A stretch of DNA of 64,000 bases from Bradyrhizobium embrapense (GTDB taxonomy: Bacteria > Pseudomonadota > Alphaproteobacteria > Rhizobiales > Xanthobacteraceae), in assembly GCF_001189235.2 (NCBI RefSeq), contig NZ_LFIP02000005.1, positions 496,001 to 560,000 on the forward strand. Reading direction: 5' to 3'. Positions 17,062 to 26,203 of this stretch are shown in pieces. The notes below the pieces were generated by a model that was not told the DNA's origin, did no database searches, and saw only the letters and a program-made list of their open reading frames with translations. Both the position numbers and the translations under genes were made by a program. Numbering within the stretch: position 1 is the first letter of the stretch; every line of letters begins with the position of its first letter.

Positions 17062-17592
17062 CTACTTCACCGTCAGGTGCACGTCCGCCGCCGCCGGCTG
17101 CTCCGGAACCCATCCCAATGCAAACCGTTGGCCGGCAATGATCTCGTAGGTCGAGAGTTTTGATGCGACCGCATCGCGGAGGCGGAAATACGCGTCGCGC
17201 TGCCGTCCGTTGCTGCGGGCCGCCGCCAGATTGAGCCATTTGTAGGCCAGCACGTAGTCGTTCGGAACGCCGTGGCCCTTGTCGTACAGCAAGCCGAGCT
17301 GGGCCTGCGCGAACGGGTCGCCCTGCACGGCGCCGCGATAATAGAGATCGGCGGCAGCAGCGTAGGCCTGCGGCACGCCGAAGCCGTGCTCATACATGAA
17401 GCCGAGCATGCCGAGGGCTCTTGGATTGCCGCGCTCGGCGGCCGGCGCGAGCTCTTGAGCCGCCCTGAAATAATCGGCGCGATGGAACGCGGCCGCTCCG
17501 CGCGCGACGCTATCGGCGCTTGCGACCGACGCCGTCATGGCCCAAAGCACGACGGCGAGCGACCCGCCGAGGCTTGTCCGTTGCGTGAGCAT
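17062..17592 (-). CDS. Sel1/TPR repeat exported protein
   Basis: 176 residues: a signal peptide (LAVVLWAMTASVASA) and three Sel1-like repeats, including AERGNPRALGMLGFMYEHG, AVQGDPFAQAQLGLLYDKG and VLAYKWLNLAAAR. Sel1 repeats mediate protein contacts. I chose the ATG at 17592, which starts the signal peptide. The gene follows gspD on the same strand with about 22 nt between them, so it probably belongs to the gspD transcript and may help assemble or stabilise the secretin. That partner role is inference from position. Confidence 0.8.
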   Translation of the reverse strand: MLTQRTSLGGSLAVVLWAMTASVASADSVARGAAAFHRADYFRAAQELAPAAERGNPRALGMLGFMYEHGFGVPQAYAAAADLYYRGAVQGDPFAQAQLGLLYDKGHGVPNDYVLAYKWLNLAAARSNGRQRDAYFRLRDAVASKLSTYEIIAGQRFALGWVPEQPAAADVHLTVK

Positions 17593-17614
17593 GCGGAGCG
17601 TTCCTTCGCCCGGC

Positions 17615-19978
17615 TCAGTGATAGCTGGTGGTGATCGGCGCATTGGTCGTTGTCGTGGCGATGCTGCCGCGCAGTTTCGATCGGAGCTCCTCGGCCACGG
17701 TCTGGGCGTCGGAACCGTTGCGGATGATCTGCGGGCGGATGAAGATGATCAACTCGGTGCGTTGGGTGCCGTTGCTCTGATGCCCGAAGGCATCGCCAAG
17801 GCCGGGGATCTGGTCGAGCACCGGAAGCGCATTGCGGTTGCCGCTCTGCTGTTCGCTGATCAGGCCGGCCAGCAGCACGGTCTGGCCGTTGGCCACCGAG
17901 ATCTGGCTCTTGACCCGCCGTTCCGACACCGTCGGCGTCAGGTTGACCGTGCTGCTTTGGGGAACGTTGCTGATTTCCTGCTCGATATCGAGCCGCACGG
18001 TGCCGTTGACGCTGACGCGCGGCGAGACCTTCAGGATGATGCCGGTGTTGCGATAGTCGATGGTGTTGACCACCGTGTTGCTCGTGGTCAGCACCGTCGC
18101 GCTGCCGGTCGAGACCGGGACGACGTCGCCGACCTGCAAGGTCGCCACCTGGTTGTTGATCACGACCAGCGACGGATTGGAGAGCACCTTGACGCTAGTG
18201 ACGGCATGCAGCGCATCTAGGATCAGGCTCGGCTGGGTCTCCGACCCGATCAGGAAGTTGAAGCCCGGGAAGGCCCGGTTGATGAAGGCATTGGTGACTG
18301 AACCGGCGACGGAGGCGACACCGGTGGTCGGGTCGACGGTGGTGGTAGGTGCCGTGGTGGACTGCGTGCCTGTGAACGAGCCCATGTTCGGCTTCAGGCC
18401 GAGGCTCCGGCTGGTGAGATAGGTCTGCACGCCATAGGACAAGGTGTTGTTGAGCGTGACCTCGGCAATCGTCGCGTCGATCGCGACCTGGAGCTGCGGC
18501 TCGTCGATCTGCACCAGCGTCGCCTCGATGATGCGGTAGTTGGCCTGGTCGGCATAGATCAGGAGATTGTTGTTCACGACATCGGGCGTGATCCGCACGT
18601 CCTGCATGACGGGCTGGCCGCTGGCAGAGCTGGCGCCGCGGCCGCTATCCAGTGCCGCATTGTTGCCCTGACCTTGATTGTTGGGATTGTTCGCTTGCCC
18701 GCCGGCGCCAAATCCCTGGCCGGTGGCGCCTGTTCCTGAAGTGCCGCGGGACGCGAAGCCACCCATGCTCGAATTCGAGTTGTTGTTGAGCGACAGACGA
18801 TCGGCGACGCTCGACGTCGACGAGGTGCCGGAGCCGGGCGCGAGCTGGCTGTCGGCACTGTCGAGCAGATTGCCGGACGATCCGCCGAGGAACATGTCGG
18901 TCAGAACCCGCGCGATCTGGCGCGCATCGCCGTATTTGACGCGGTAGACATGGACCGAGGTGCGCGCGGTGTCGTTGCGGTCGAGGCGCTTGATCCAGGT
19001 CGCCGCCGTGTGCAGCATGTCCGGCTTCTTGGTCACCACCAGCACCGCGTTGAGCCGCGCGATCGGCATGAACTTGATGACGTTCTGGCTGAGGCCGTTC
19101 TCGCCGGAATCGACGATCTTCTCCAGCTCGGCAATGACAGGCGCGGGCGAGCCGCTCGAGATCGGGAAGATGCCGACCGATTGGCCGCGCATCCAGTCGA
19201 CGTCGAAGCTGAGCACGGTGTCGACCGCGGTGCGGCGCTCGGCGCCAGTGCCCTGGATCAGAAGCAGATTGCGCGTCGTGTCGGCGCGGATCGAGCCCGC
19301 TCTGGTGGCGAAGCTGTCGGTCAGCTTCAGCAGGGTCTGCGCCGACACATATTGCAGGGGGACCACCGAGATGCCGAATCCGGGTTCGGGATTGGCCGCC
19401 GCGGCGTCGACGCGGCCGCCGCCGACCGCGTCGCCGAGCGGCGTCAGGCGATAGCCCGCGGTATCTTTCAATAGCACTACGCCGCTCAGGCGCAGCGCGT
19501 TTTCAAGCACGAAGACCATGTCGGATTTCGGCACCGGGCGGACCGACACCAGGCTCACCGTGCCCTGTACCCGCGGGTCGATGGTGTAGCCGACATGCAG
19601 GATGTCGCCGAGCACGACCTTGGCGACGGTCGCCACCGGCGTGCTCTCGAAATTCAGATCGAAGCCATTGCCGTTCGACGCCGGCTGCGGCCGCGCATCG
19701 GCGACGGCTGTTACGTCGCTTCCCTCATACATCGCCGCACGGACGCTGCCGCCCTGGCTGCCGCCCGCCGCCGCCAGCCCGCCCACCGGTTGCGGCTGGC
19801 GCGGCAGGAGATCGAGCGATCGCACCTTGTCGGTGACGTCGACCTGGGATGCGTCGACGCTCTCGCCGACCGTCGCGGAATTGCACGACGCCAGCAACCC
19901 CAGTGACGTCAGGGCAAAAATGGCTGCCAGGCCGCCACGGATCGTCGGGCAGCGGCCCACTGTGCCTGCGCGTTGCAT
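17615..19978 (-). CDS. gspD: Type II secretion system secretin GspD
   Basis: 787 residues. A lipobox (LLASC) follows the signal peptide, so the protein is probably a lipoprotein. The N0/N1-N3 ring domains (for example VRPVPKSDMVFVLENALRL, VYRVKYGDARQIARVL) are followed by a Gly/Ser/Asn-rich loop (GFGAGGQANNPNNQG region) and the secretin core, ending with VSVNGTVRLDIEQEISNVP and GRT-like ELIIFIRPQII. It forms the outer-membrane channel. No pilotin GspS is visible. It is transcribed away from gspE, on the opposite strand, so the system has two promoters in the 320-nt gap. Confidence 0.95.
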   Translation of the reverse strand: MQRAGTVGRCPTIRGGLAAIFALTSLGLLASCNSATVGESVDASQVDVTDKVRSLDLLPRQPQPVGGLAAAGGSQGGSVRAAMYEGSDVTAVADARPQPASNGNGFDLNFESTPVATVAKVVLGDILHVGYTIDPRVQGTVSLVSVRPVPKSDMVFVLENALRLSGVVLLKDTAGYRLTPLGDAVGGGRVDAAAANPEPGFGISVVPLQYVSAQTLLKLTDSFATRAGSIRADTTRNLLLIQGTGAERRTAVDTVLSFDVDWMRGQSVGIFPISSGSPAPVIAELEKIVDSGENGLSQNVIKFMPIARLNAVLVVTKKPDMLHTAATWIKRLDRNDTARTSVHVYRVKYGDARQIARVLTDMFLGGSSGNLLDSADSQLAPGSGTSSTSSVADRLSLNNNSNSSMGGFASRGTSGTGATGQGFGAGGQANNPNNQGQGNNAALDSGRGASSASGQPVMQDVRITPDVVNNNLLIYADQANYRIIEATLVQIDEPQLQVAIDATIAEVTLNNTLSYGVQTYLTSRSLGLKPNMGSFTGTQSTTAPTTTVDPTTGVASVAGSVTNAFINRAFPGFNFLIGSETQPSLILDALHAVTSVKVLSNPSLVVINNQVATLQVGDVVPVSTGSATVLTTSNTVVNTIDYRNTGIILKVSPRVSVNGTVRLDIEQEISNVPQSSTVNLTPTVSERRVKSQISVANGQTVLLAGLISEQQSGNRNALPVLDQIPGLGDAFGHQSNGTQRTELIIFIRPQIIRNGSDAQTVAEELRSKLRGSIATTTTNAPITTSYH

Positions 19979-20297
19979 GAAGGCCCTTCGCTCTGACTGA
20001 CTGAAATTTCGATGGACTTGCGACGATCGGTCCTACCCCAGCGCAGTCTTAGCGATCGAACATGACAGAAATAAATTGGTTACATGATTGTCGTTCCGGC
20101 CATCGCATCGCACCAGAACCATGCCGCGCGGCGCGCCGTCGTGTCCGCGAAGCCACGTCAAGCGTTCTTGAGCGGAGCGAACGATGTGACTTCGCACAGC
20201 TGTCACACTTCGGATCGATAACCGCAGAATTGCCGGGAGCCCAACGCTGCGGCGGATGGCACGGACTGATCCTGGATAGTGTGGCGGGATATCGAGA
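19979..20297. other. Gene-free gap with divergent gspD and gspE promoters
   Basis: The 319-nt stretch separates gspD (minus) and gspE (plus) and must hold both promoters. I see no convincing -35/-10 pair. A TGTGAC N11 GTCACA inverted repeat at 20185-20207 is the only symmetric site; it could be an operator but is short. Confidence 0.5.
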
Positions 20298-21974
20298 ATG
20301 GCCAACGACCTGTCCGTTCGGTTCGTGGATTATCTCCGTCAGAACAACCACCTGGCGCAGACCGACGGATCGCCTGAGCGGAGCGGGCTGGGCGCCGACG
20401 TCAGGCAGTTGAAGCTGTGGGAGGTCACCAGCCTCTCACCGACCGAATTCGCCGATGAGGCCGCGCGCTTCTTCGCGCTCGGCCGACTGACGCTCCAGGA
20501 TATGACCTCGGCCGAACCGCTGGTCGGTGCGTTCTCGCCGCGTTTCCTGCGCGAGACCATGGTCTATCCGTGCCGGGCGGCCGATGGGAGCACCGTCCTC
20601 GCGGTGGTCGACCCGACCGATCAGGCAACGCTGCGGGCGGCACAGATCGTGCTCGGCGCCGGCATCGATGTGAAGGTGGCATCGTCGGAAGACGTCGCCA
20701 TCGCGCTGAACAATTCTTCCAGCACTGAGGAGGCCGAGGCCGCCGATACGGCGGCGGCGCTGCCCCGCGAAGACGACATCGAGAGCCTGCGCGATCTCGC
20801 CAGCGGCGCGCCGGTGGTGCGCGCGGTCAATGATCTGATCGAGAAGGCGGTCGAGCTGCGTGCCAGCGATATCCATATCGAGCCGTTTGCCGCCGGGCTC
20901 ATGGTGCGGTTGCGCATCGATGGCCTGCTGCGGCCGGTCGCGGCGCTGTCGGGGGTGCTGCCACAGGCGGTGGTCTCGCGCATCAAGATCATCGCCAATC
21001 TCAACATCGCCGAGCGTCGCCTGCCGCAGGACGGCGCGGCGCGGCTGCGGGCCGGGCGCACCGACATCGATATCCGCGTCGCGATCATGCCGATGCAACA
21101 CGGCGAATCCGCCGTGATCCGCATCCTGCCCAAGGATCGCGGCCTGCTGGTCGTCGAGAAGTTGGGATTCTCCGAGCCCGACGAAGCCAGGCTGCGGCGG
21201 CTGCTGAAGCTGCCATACGGCATGGTCGTGATCACGGGACCGACCGGAAGTGGCAAGACCACGACGCTGGCGACGATCCTGTCGATCCTCAATGAGCCCA
21301 GCCGCAAGATTCTGACGATCGAGGACCCGGTCGAATACGAGATCCCCGGCGTCAACCAGTCCCAGGTCAAGCCGGCGATCGGTCTGACCTTCGCAACCGC
21401 TCTGCGGTCCTTCGTTCGTCAGGACCCCGACGTCATCATGGTCGGTGAAATCAGAGACTCCGAGACCGCGCATGTCGCGGTGCATGCGGCGCTGACCGGG
21501 CATCTGGTGCTGACGACGCTGCACACCGAGACGGCGGCCGCCGCGGTGCCGCGCCTGCTCGACCTCGGGGTCGAAGGCTATCTGCTGCGTTCAGTGCTGC
21601 GCGGCGTGATCGCGCAGCGGCTGGTCCGGCAATTGTGCGAGCGCTGCAAGACGGCGCGGCCGCTGGCAGCCGCCGATTTAACCGAGGAGCCCCGGCTCGC
21701 CGTGCTCGGGTTCCGGGCAGGCGAGATCATTCAGGAGCCGTGCGGCTGCGAACGTTGCGGCGGGACCGGCTATCGCGGCCGGCTCGGCGTGTTCGAGTTG
21801 CTCGAATTGTCCAATGAACTGCGCGAACTGATCGGAGAGCGAACCGACGGACTGAAGATCGATGCCATGGCGATCAAGGCGGGCATGACCACGATGCTCG
21901 ATGACGGGGTTGCCAAATGCCGTGCCGGACTGACCTCGCCCGCCGAGATCCTCCGCGTTGCGACGGTGCGGTGA
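20298..21974 (+). CDS. gspE: Type II secretion ATPase GspE
   Basis: 558 residues. An N-terminal GspE/MshE-N region (about 30-150) is followed by the ATPase domain with Walker A GPTGSGKTTT (around 314), Asp box and Walker B-like DPDVIMVGEIRD, His box LTTLHTETAAAA, and a tetracysteine zinc site (CERC near 447, CGCERC near 482). It powers pseudopilus assembly from the cytosol and docks to GspL. It begins the plus-strand operon; gspF follows 4 nt after the stop. Confidence 0.95.
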   Translation: MANDLSVRFVDYLRQNNHLAQTDGSPERSGLGADVRQLKLWEVTSLSPTEFADEAARFFALGRLTLQDMTSAEPLVGAFSPRFLRETMVYPCRAADGSTVLAVVDPTDQATLRAAQIVLGAGIDVKVASSEDVAIALNNSSSTEEAEAADTAAALPREDDIESLRDLASGAPVVRAVNDLIEKAVELRASDIHIEPFAAGLMVRLRIDGLLRPVAALSGVLPQAVVSRIKIIANLNIAERRLPQDGAARLRAGRTDIDIRVAIMPMQHGESAVIRILPKDRGLLVVEKLGFSEPDEARLRRLLKLPYGMVVITGPTGSGKTTTLATILSILNEPSRKILTIEDPVEYEIPGVNQSQVKPAIGLTFATALRSFVRQDPDVIMVGEIRDSETAHVAVHAALTGHLVLTTLHTETAAAAVPRLLDLGVEGYLLRSVLRGVIAQRLVRQLCERCKTARPLAAADLTEEPRLAVLGFRAGEIIQEPCGCERCGGTGYRGRLGVFELLELSNELRELIGERTDGLKIDAMAIKAGMTTMLDDGVAKCRAGLTSPAEILRVATVR

Positions 21975-21978
21975 CGTC

Positions 21979-23190
21979 GTGCCGAATTATCGCTACCGCG
22001 CGTTGACCCAGACCGGCGAGATCGTCAACGGCACGATCGCCGCCCCGACCGCAGCCGAGGTGGCGCGACGGATCGAATATCTCAAGCTGCTGCCGATCGA
22101 AACCACCGAGGACAAGCGCGCATCCGGTGCCGCCGGTGGCCGCAGCCTGTTCGGCGGGCCGAGTGCTGCCGAGGTCACCACGTTCACGCGCGATCTCGCG
22201 CTGCTGCTGAAGGCCGGCGCGCGGCTCGACGATGCCCTGGAGCTGCTGTCGGGCGATGCCGATGTCGGCCGGATGCGTCCGGTGGTGGCGAAGATCCGCG
22301 CCGCCCTGCTCACCGGCGAGAGTTTTGCCGACGCGGTGGCGGATCATCCGACCCTGTTCCAGCCGATGTACATCGCCCTGGTCCGGGTCGGGGAAATCTC
22401 CGGCACACTCGATTCGGTGCTGGAGATGCTGGGGACCGAGCGCGCGCGCTCCGAGCAGATGCGGCGCAAGCTGACCGACGCGATGCAATATCCTGCCTTC
22501 GTGCTGGTCGCGGCATCCGGCGTGATGCTGTTCTTCCTGCTGTTCGTGCTGCCGCAATTCTCGACCGTGCTCGGCGATTTCGGCGGCAAGTCGGATACGG
22601 CGCTCGCCAGCTTCATCGCGGTGTCGGATTTCCTGCGCGCCAATGCCACGGCGGCAAGCCTGATCAGTGCGGCGACGATTGCGCTCGCGTGGTGGCTGCT
22701 CCGGCAGGCGCGCGTGCGCGCTGCGCTGGTCAATGGCATCTCGCGGGTGCCGGGCATCAGCAGCGCCTTCCAGTTCTATCGCGCCAGCCTGTTCTGCCGC
22801 AATCTGGGCGTCCTGCTCGGCAGCGGCGTCAACCTCACGGCCGCATTGCGCATCCTCGTCGACATCATGGCGGTGACCGGCAGCGAGGCGAACTGGACCG
22901 CCGCCGCCGACCGCGTCCGCCACGGCGGAAAACTATCGGAAGCGCTCGCCGTGGCGGACAGCCTGCCGCCGATGGCGGTCCGCATGCTGCGGCTCGGTGA
23001 AGAGACCGGGCAGCTGCCGGTGCTGGCCGGGCGGGTCGCGGAATTCTACGAAGCAAAATTGCAGCGCAGCCTGGACCGTGTCGTCGGCATCGTTGGTCCG
23101 CTGGCGATCATCACCATCAGCACCGTCGTCGGCGGGCTGATCGTGTCGGTCATGACGGCGCTGCTGTCGGTCACGCAGCTAGTCGGTTAG
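21979..23190 (+). CDS. gspF: Type II secretion inner-membrane platform protein GspF
   Basis: 403 residues with the two GspF domains, the first around FTRDLALLLKAGARLDDALELL and the second around FCRNLGVLLGSGVNLTAAL, and three transmembrane segments (one after AFVLVAASGVMLFFLLFVLP, one around 225-245, one at the end). GTG at 21979 begins the conserved PNYRYRALTQTGE; a TTG at 21958 overlaps gspE and is less likely. It forms the platform of the system. Confidence 0.93.
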   Translation: MPNYRYRALTQTGEIVNGTIAAPTAAEVARRIEYLKLLPIETTEDKRASGAAGGRSLFGGPSAAEVTTFTRDLALLLKAGARLDDALELLSGDADVGRMRPVVAKIRAALLTGESFADAVADHPTLFQPMYIALVRVGEISGTLDSVLEMLGTERARSEQMRRKLTDAMQYPAFVLVAASGVMLFFLLFVLPQFSTVLGDFGGKSDTALASFIAVSDFLRANATAASLISAATIALAWWLLRQARVRAALVNGISRVPGISSAFQFYRASLFCRNLGVLLGSGVNLTAALRILVDIMAVTGSEANWTAAADRVRHGGKLSEALAVADSLPPMAVRMLRLGEETGQLPVLAGRVAEFYEAKLQRSLDRVVGIVGPLAIITISTVVGGLIVSVMTALLSVTQLVG

Positions 23191-23207
23191 AGCAGGGGTC
23201 ATCGGTC

Positions 23208-23726
23208 ATGATATCGCGCAACACGATCATCGAAACATTCTCCATGCGAGCGGGACGCGATCGCGCGGAGTCGCAAAAGCAATGGCGTTCGGGGCAGGAG
23301 GGCTTCACGCTGGTCGAGATGTTGGTCGTGATCGCGATCATCGGCCTCATCATGGGGCTGATCGGGCCGCGCGTGCTCAACTATCTCAGCGAATCCAAGG
23401 TCAAGACCGCGCGCATCCAGCTGCAGAGCTTCTCCAGCGCGCTCGACCTGTTCTATCTCGATGCCGGCCGATTCCCGTCCACGGCGGAGGGGCTTGCCGC
23501 GCTGGTCCGACGCACGCCGGGCGTCGCGGCCTGGAACGGTCCGTATCTGAAGGGCGGCAACGTTCCGAACGATCCCTGGAACCATCCCTATCTCTATCGC
23601 TCGCCCGGGGAGCACGGGCCTTACGACATCGTCTCCTACGGCTCCGACGGTCAGGAGGGCGGCAGCGGCACCTCGGCCGACATCTCGCTTGAAAAGACGA
23701 CGGCCGCCAACAATGACCAGCAATAG
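23208..23726 (+). CDS. gspG: Major pseudopilin GspG
   Basis: 172 residues. A long leader ends in the prepilin cleavage site QEG/FTLVEMLVVIAIIGLIMG, with Glu at position +5. After the hydrophobic helix, the calcium-binding pseudopilin head contains FYLDAGRFPSTAEGLAALV, WNGPYLKGGNVPNDPWNHPYLY and SYGSDGQEGG, all typical of GspG. The leader (about 31 residues) is longer than usual; an internal ATG at residue 12 is possible. It should polymerise into the pseudopilus after GspO cleavage. Confidence 0.95.
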   Translation: MISRNTIIETFSMRAGRDRAESQKQWRSGQEGFTLVEMLVVIAIIGLIMGLIGPRVLNYLSESKVKTARIQLQSFSSALDLFYLDAGRFPSTAEGLAALVRRTPGVAAWNGPYLKGGNVPNDPWNHPYLYRSPGEHGPYDIVSYGSDGQEGGSGTSADISLEKTTAANNDQQ

Positions 23727-23732
23727 GGATGC

Positions 23733-24206
23733 ATGGCGCGCATGAATGAGGCGTCGCAGCGCGGTTTCACCTTGCTCGAGATGGTGTGCGTCCTTGCCAT
23801 CATCGCGTTGCTGGCCGCCGTGCTGCTGCCGTTTATTCCGCACCAGACCTCGCGCTCGCGCTTGCAGGCCTATGCGCTGCAGACCGCAACGCTGCTGAAG
23901 GCCGATCGCAATGCCGCCATCGAGCGCAGCACCAGCGTCGCGACGCTGGTCGACGCGCCGAGCCGGGTGATCCACTCCGGCGCGTCGCGCATGACGGTGC
24001 GGATCCCCGACGACGTGCGGTTCGATGCGGTGCTGCCGCAGAGCTGTCAGCGCCGCGCCGCACTGTCGACCATCCGCTTCTTCGCCAATGGCGGTTCCTG
24101 CGGCGGCTCCATCGCGCTGACGCGGCTCGATGCGGGATATGAGGTTCGCGTCAACTGGCTCACCGGAAGGGTTGAAATCGTTGCTCGTGACGTCGCCGCC
24201 AACTAA
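23733..24206 (+). CDS. gspH: Minor pseudopilin GspH
   Basis: 157 residues, prepilin site SQRG/FTLLEMVCVLAIIALLAAV near residue 11, then a beta-rich head with two Cys (QSCQRR and GGSCGG) that could form a disulfide in the periplasm. It follows gspG by 6 nt. It is expected to sit at the tip-proximal part of the pseudopilus. Confidence 0.88.
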   Translation: MARMNEASQRGFTLLEMVCVLAIIALLAAVLLPFIPHQTSRSRLQAYALQTATLLKADRNAAIERSTSVATLVDAPSRVIHSGASRMTVRIPDDVRFDAVLPQSCQRRAALSTIRFFANGGSCGGSIALTRLDAGYEVRVNWLTGRVEIVARDVAAN

Positions 24207-24591
24207 CCGCCAGGAAGCGGGGTTCACCATCATCGAGGTGCTGGTGGCGCTGGCGCTGGTGGCTGTCTCGATCGTTGCGATCGGCGCCGTCATGGGCGTC
24301 AAGACGCGCGGCGTCCGGGCCATGGAGCAGCACGTTGCGCTGATGCAGGCGGTGCGCACCTTGATGACGGTCGGCATTCCGCCGCGCGCCGAATTGCAGT
24401 CGGGCACGTCGACGGGGCAGGCGGAGGGCTACCGCTGGACCATCGAGATCAGTCCGCTTGGTGGTGACTGGACGGTGCCCGAGGGCAATTTGCCTTGGAC
24501 GCCGGAATTGGTGCGCATTCGCGTCAAATCCCCAGGCGGTGCATTGTCCGACATCCGTACCGTGCGCCTGATGCCGAGGTCTTCGGAATGA
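24181..24591 (+). CDS. gspI: Minor pseudopilin GspI
   Basis: About 136 residues with prepilin site QEAG/FTIIEVLVALALVAVSIVAIG. The start is uncertain: TTG at 24181 has GGAAGG 10 nt upstream, GTG at 24187 is a further choice, and the frame is open to 24130. Any of these overlaps the end of gspH by 20 nt or more. GspI forms the tip complex with GspJ and GspK. The stop overlaps the gspJ start (ATGA). Confidence 0.85.
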   Translation: MLVTSPPTNRQEAGFTIIEVLVALALVAVSIVAIGAVMGVKTRGVRAMEQHVALMQAVRTLMTVGIPPRAELQSGTSTGQAEGYRWTIEISPLGGDWTVPEGNLPWTPELVRIRVKSPGGALSDIRTVRLMPRSSE

Positions 24592-25298
24592 CCCCGGCAG
24601 GCACAGCACAGCGAACGGGTGAACGCGGCTTCACGCTGATCGAGACCATCGTCGCGCTGGCGCTGATGGGGCTGCTGCTGTCGGCGCTCGCCAGCATCAC
24701 GGCGCAATGGCTGCCGAGCTGGAACCGGGGGCTCGACCGGATCCAGCGCAGCGAGCTGATCGGGATCGCGCTGGAGCGGATCGGCGCCGATCTTGCCGCG
24801 GCCGAGTTCGTTGCCGCCAACCGCGATACCCACAAGCCGTTGTTCGACGGATCGGAACTGTCCGTGATGTTCGTGCGCACGTCGGTGGGGCCGAATGCGG
24901 GGCCGGGGCTCGACGTGGTGCGCCTTGGCGAGACCCGCGATCGCGGCGAGTTCGTCACGGTTCGTTCGCAGGCGCGCTTCACGCCGCTGGCCGACGGGGT
25001 GTCGCTGTCGGAGCAGGTGCATCTCGGCAGCCCCGTCGTGCTGCTGCGCGCACCCTATCGCCTGTCGTTCGCCTATGCCGGTCCCGACCGCGCCTGGAAG
25101 GGTGTGTGGAAGGATGCCAACAAGCTGCCGGCGATGATCCGGCTCACGGTGCGTGATGCGGCGAGCCAGCGCGTCCTGTCGGTGTCGACCATTGCGCCGG
25201 TCCATGTCCAGATCCCGAGCGACTGCACCAAGCCGGACGGCAATTGCGGCGACAAGCAGAGCTCCGACGGCGCGACCACAGACCAGGGGAAGACGTGA
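24588..25298 (+). CDS. gspJ: Minor pseudopilin GspJ
   Basis: 236 residues; prepilin site GERG/FTLIETIVALALMGLLLSAL near residue 14. The head is beta-rich and ends in a loop with two Cys (PSDCTKPDGNCGDK). ATG at 24588 overlaps the gspI stop by 4 nt (ATGA), the typical spacing of this operon. The last A of its stop is the first A of the gspK start (TGATG). It belongs to the pseudopilus tip complex. Confidence 0.88.
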   Translation: MTPAGTAQRTGERGFTLIETIVALALMGLLLSALASITAQWLPSWNRGLDRIQRSELIGIALERIGADLAAAEFVAANRDTHKPLFDGSELSVMFVRTSVGPNAGPGLDVVRLGETRDRGEFVTVRSQARFTPLADGVSLSEQVHLGSPVVLLRAPYRLSFAYAGPDRAWKGVWKDANKLPAMIRLTVRDAASQRVLSVSTIAPVHVQIPSDCTKPDGNCGDKQSSDGATTDQGKT

Positions 25299-26203
25299 TG
25301 GGCGCCTCCGGCAATATCGGCCGATCGCCGCCCGACCGCGGATTCGTCATCGTTGCGGTGCTCTGGATCCTGCTCGCGCTGTCGTCGCTGGCGATCATCT
25401 TCTCGGCCTATCTTGCCGCCTCCGCGCGTGCGTTGGCAGCCAGCGATCTGTCGTTGCAGACCGAGGCGCTGGTGTCGGCCGGGCTCGAGCTCACCGCCTA
25501 CCAGCTGACGCTGACGGATGAGAAGACGAGGCCGCAGCACGGGGCGTTTCATTTCGGGCTGGACGACGCCAGCGTCGCTGTCACCTTCATATCGGAGGCC
25601 GGCCGCGTCGACCTGAACTATGCGTCCAAGGAGATGCTGACCGGCCTCTTCGTCGTGCTCGGCGCCCGGAAGGACGCCGCGACCGAATATGCCGACCGGA
25701 TCGTCGGCTGGCGAACCCGGCCCGCGCCGGGCAGCGACAATGTGGAGGCCGCGCGCTACAACGCGCTCGGCTATTCGCCGCGGCAAGGGCTGTTCACCCA
25801 TGTCAACGAGCTGGCCCTGGTCGCCAGCATCCCCGAGGCCTTCGTCGATCGGGTGTTGCCGTTCGTGACGGTGTTCAACGGCAGTCCGGATGTTGATCCG
25901 GCGATCGCGGCGCCCGAGGTGGCACTTGCATCGGGGAAGCAGCAGGACAGCTTCGGTTCGCCTGCTCCCGCGCCGAACGGCGCCCCTGCCGCCGGATCGC
26001 AGGCGCCGAACCCGCAGACTGCGGCATCGACTGCGCAGAGCCCTTGCTACCGGATCGCAATCTCGATCCGGTTCCGCAACGGTCACCGCACCACGTCTGA
26101 AGCCGTGATCGCACTCGGCGACAAGGTCGAGCCCTATCGTGTGTTGTCCTGGCAGAACGATGTCGAGCCGCGCAGTTTGGTTCTGCCGCAGAGGAGAGGT
26201 TGA
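25298..26203 (+). CDS. gspK: Minor pseudopilin GspK
   Basis: 301 residues. The prepilin-like N-terminus is DRG/FVIVAVLWILLALSSLAIIF, where Glu at +5 is replaced, as is usual for GspK. The head has the T2SSK SAM-like helices (ALGYSPRQGLFTHVNELALV) and a Pro/Ala-rich insert near 215-260. ATG at 25298 overlaps the gspJ stop. GspK caps the pseudopilus tip. Confidence 0.88.
   Translation: MGASGNIGRSPPDRGFVIVAVLWILLALSSLAIIFSAYLAASARALAASDLSLQTEALVSAGLELTAYQLTLTDEKTRPQHGAFHFGLDDASVAVTFISEAGRVDLNYASKEMLTGLFVVLGARKDAATEYADRIVGWRTRPAPGSDNVEAARYNALGYSPRQGLFTHVNELALVASIPEAFVDRVLPFVTVFNGSPDVDPAIAAPEVALASGKQQDSFGSPAPAPNGAPAAGSQAPNPQTAASTAQSPCYRIAISIRFRNGHRTTSEAVIALGDKVEPYRVLSWQNDVEPRSLVLPQRRG

Noticed and set aside
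20185..20207. TGTGAC N11 GTCACA between gspD and gspE
   Set aside because: Arms of 6 bp with 11-bp gap occur often by chance and do not match a family consensus I can name.
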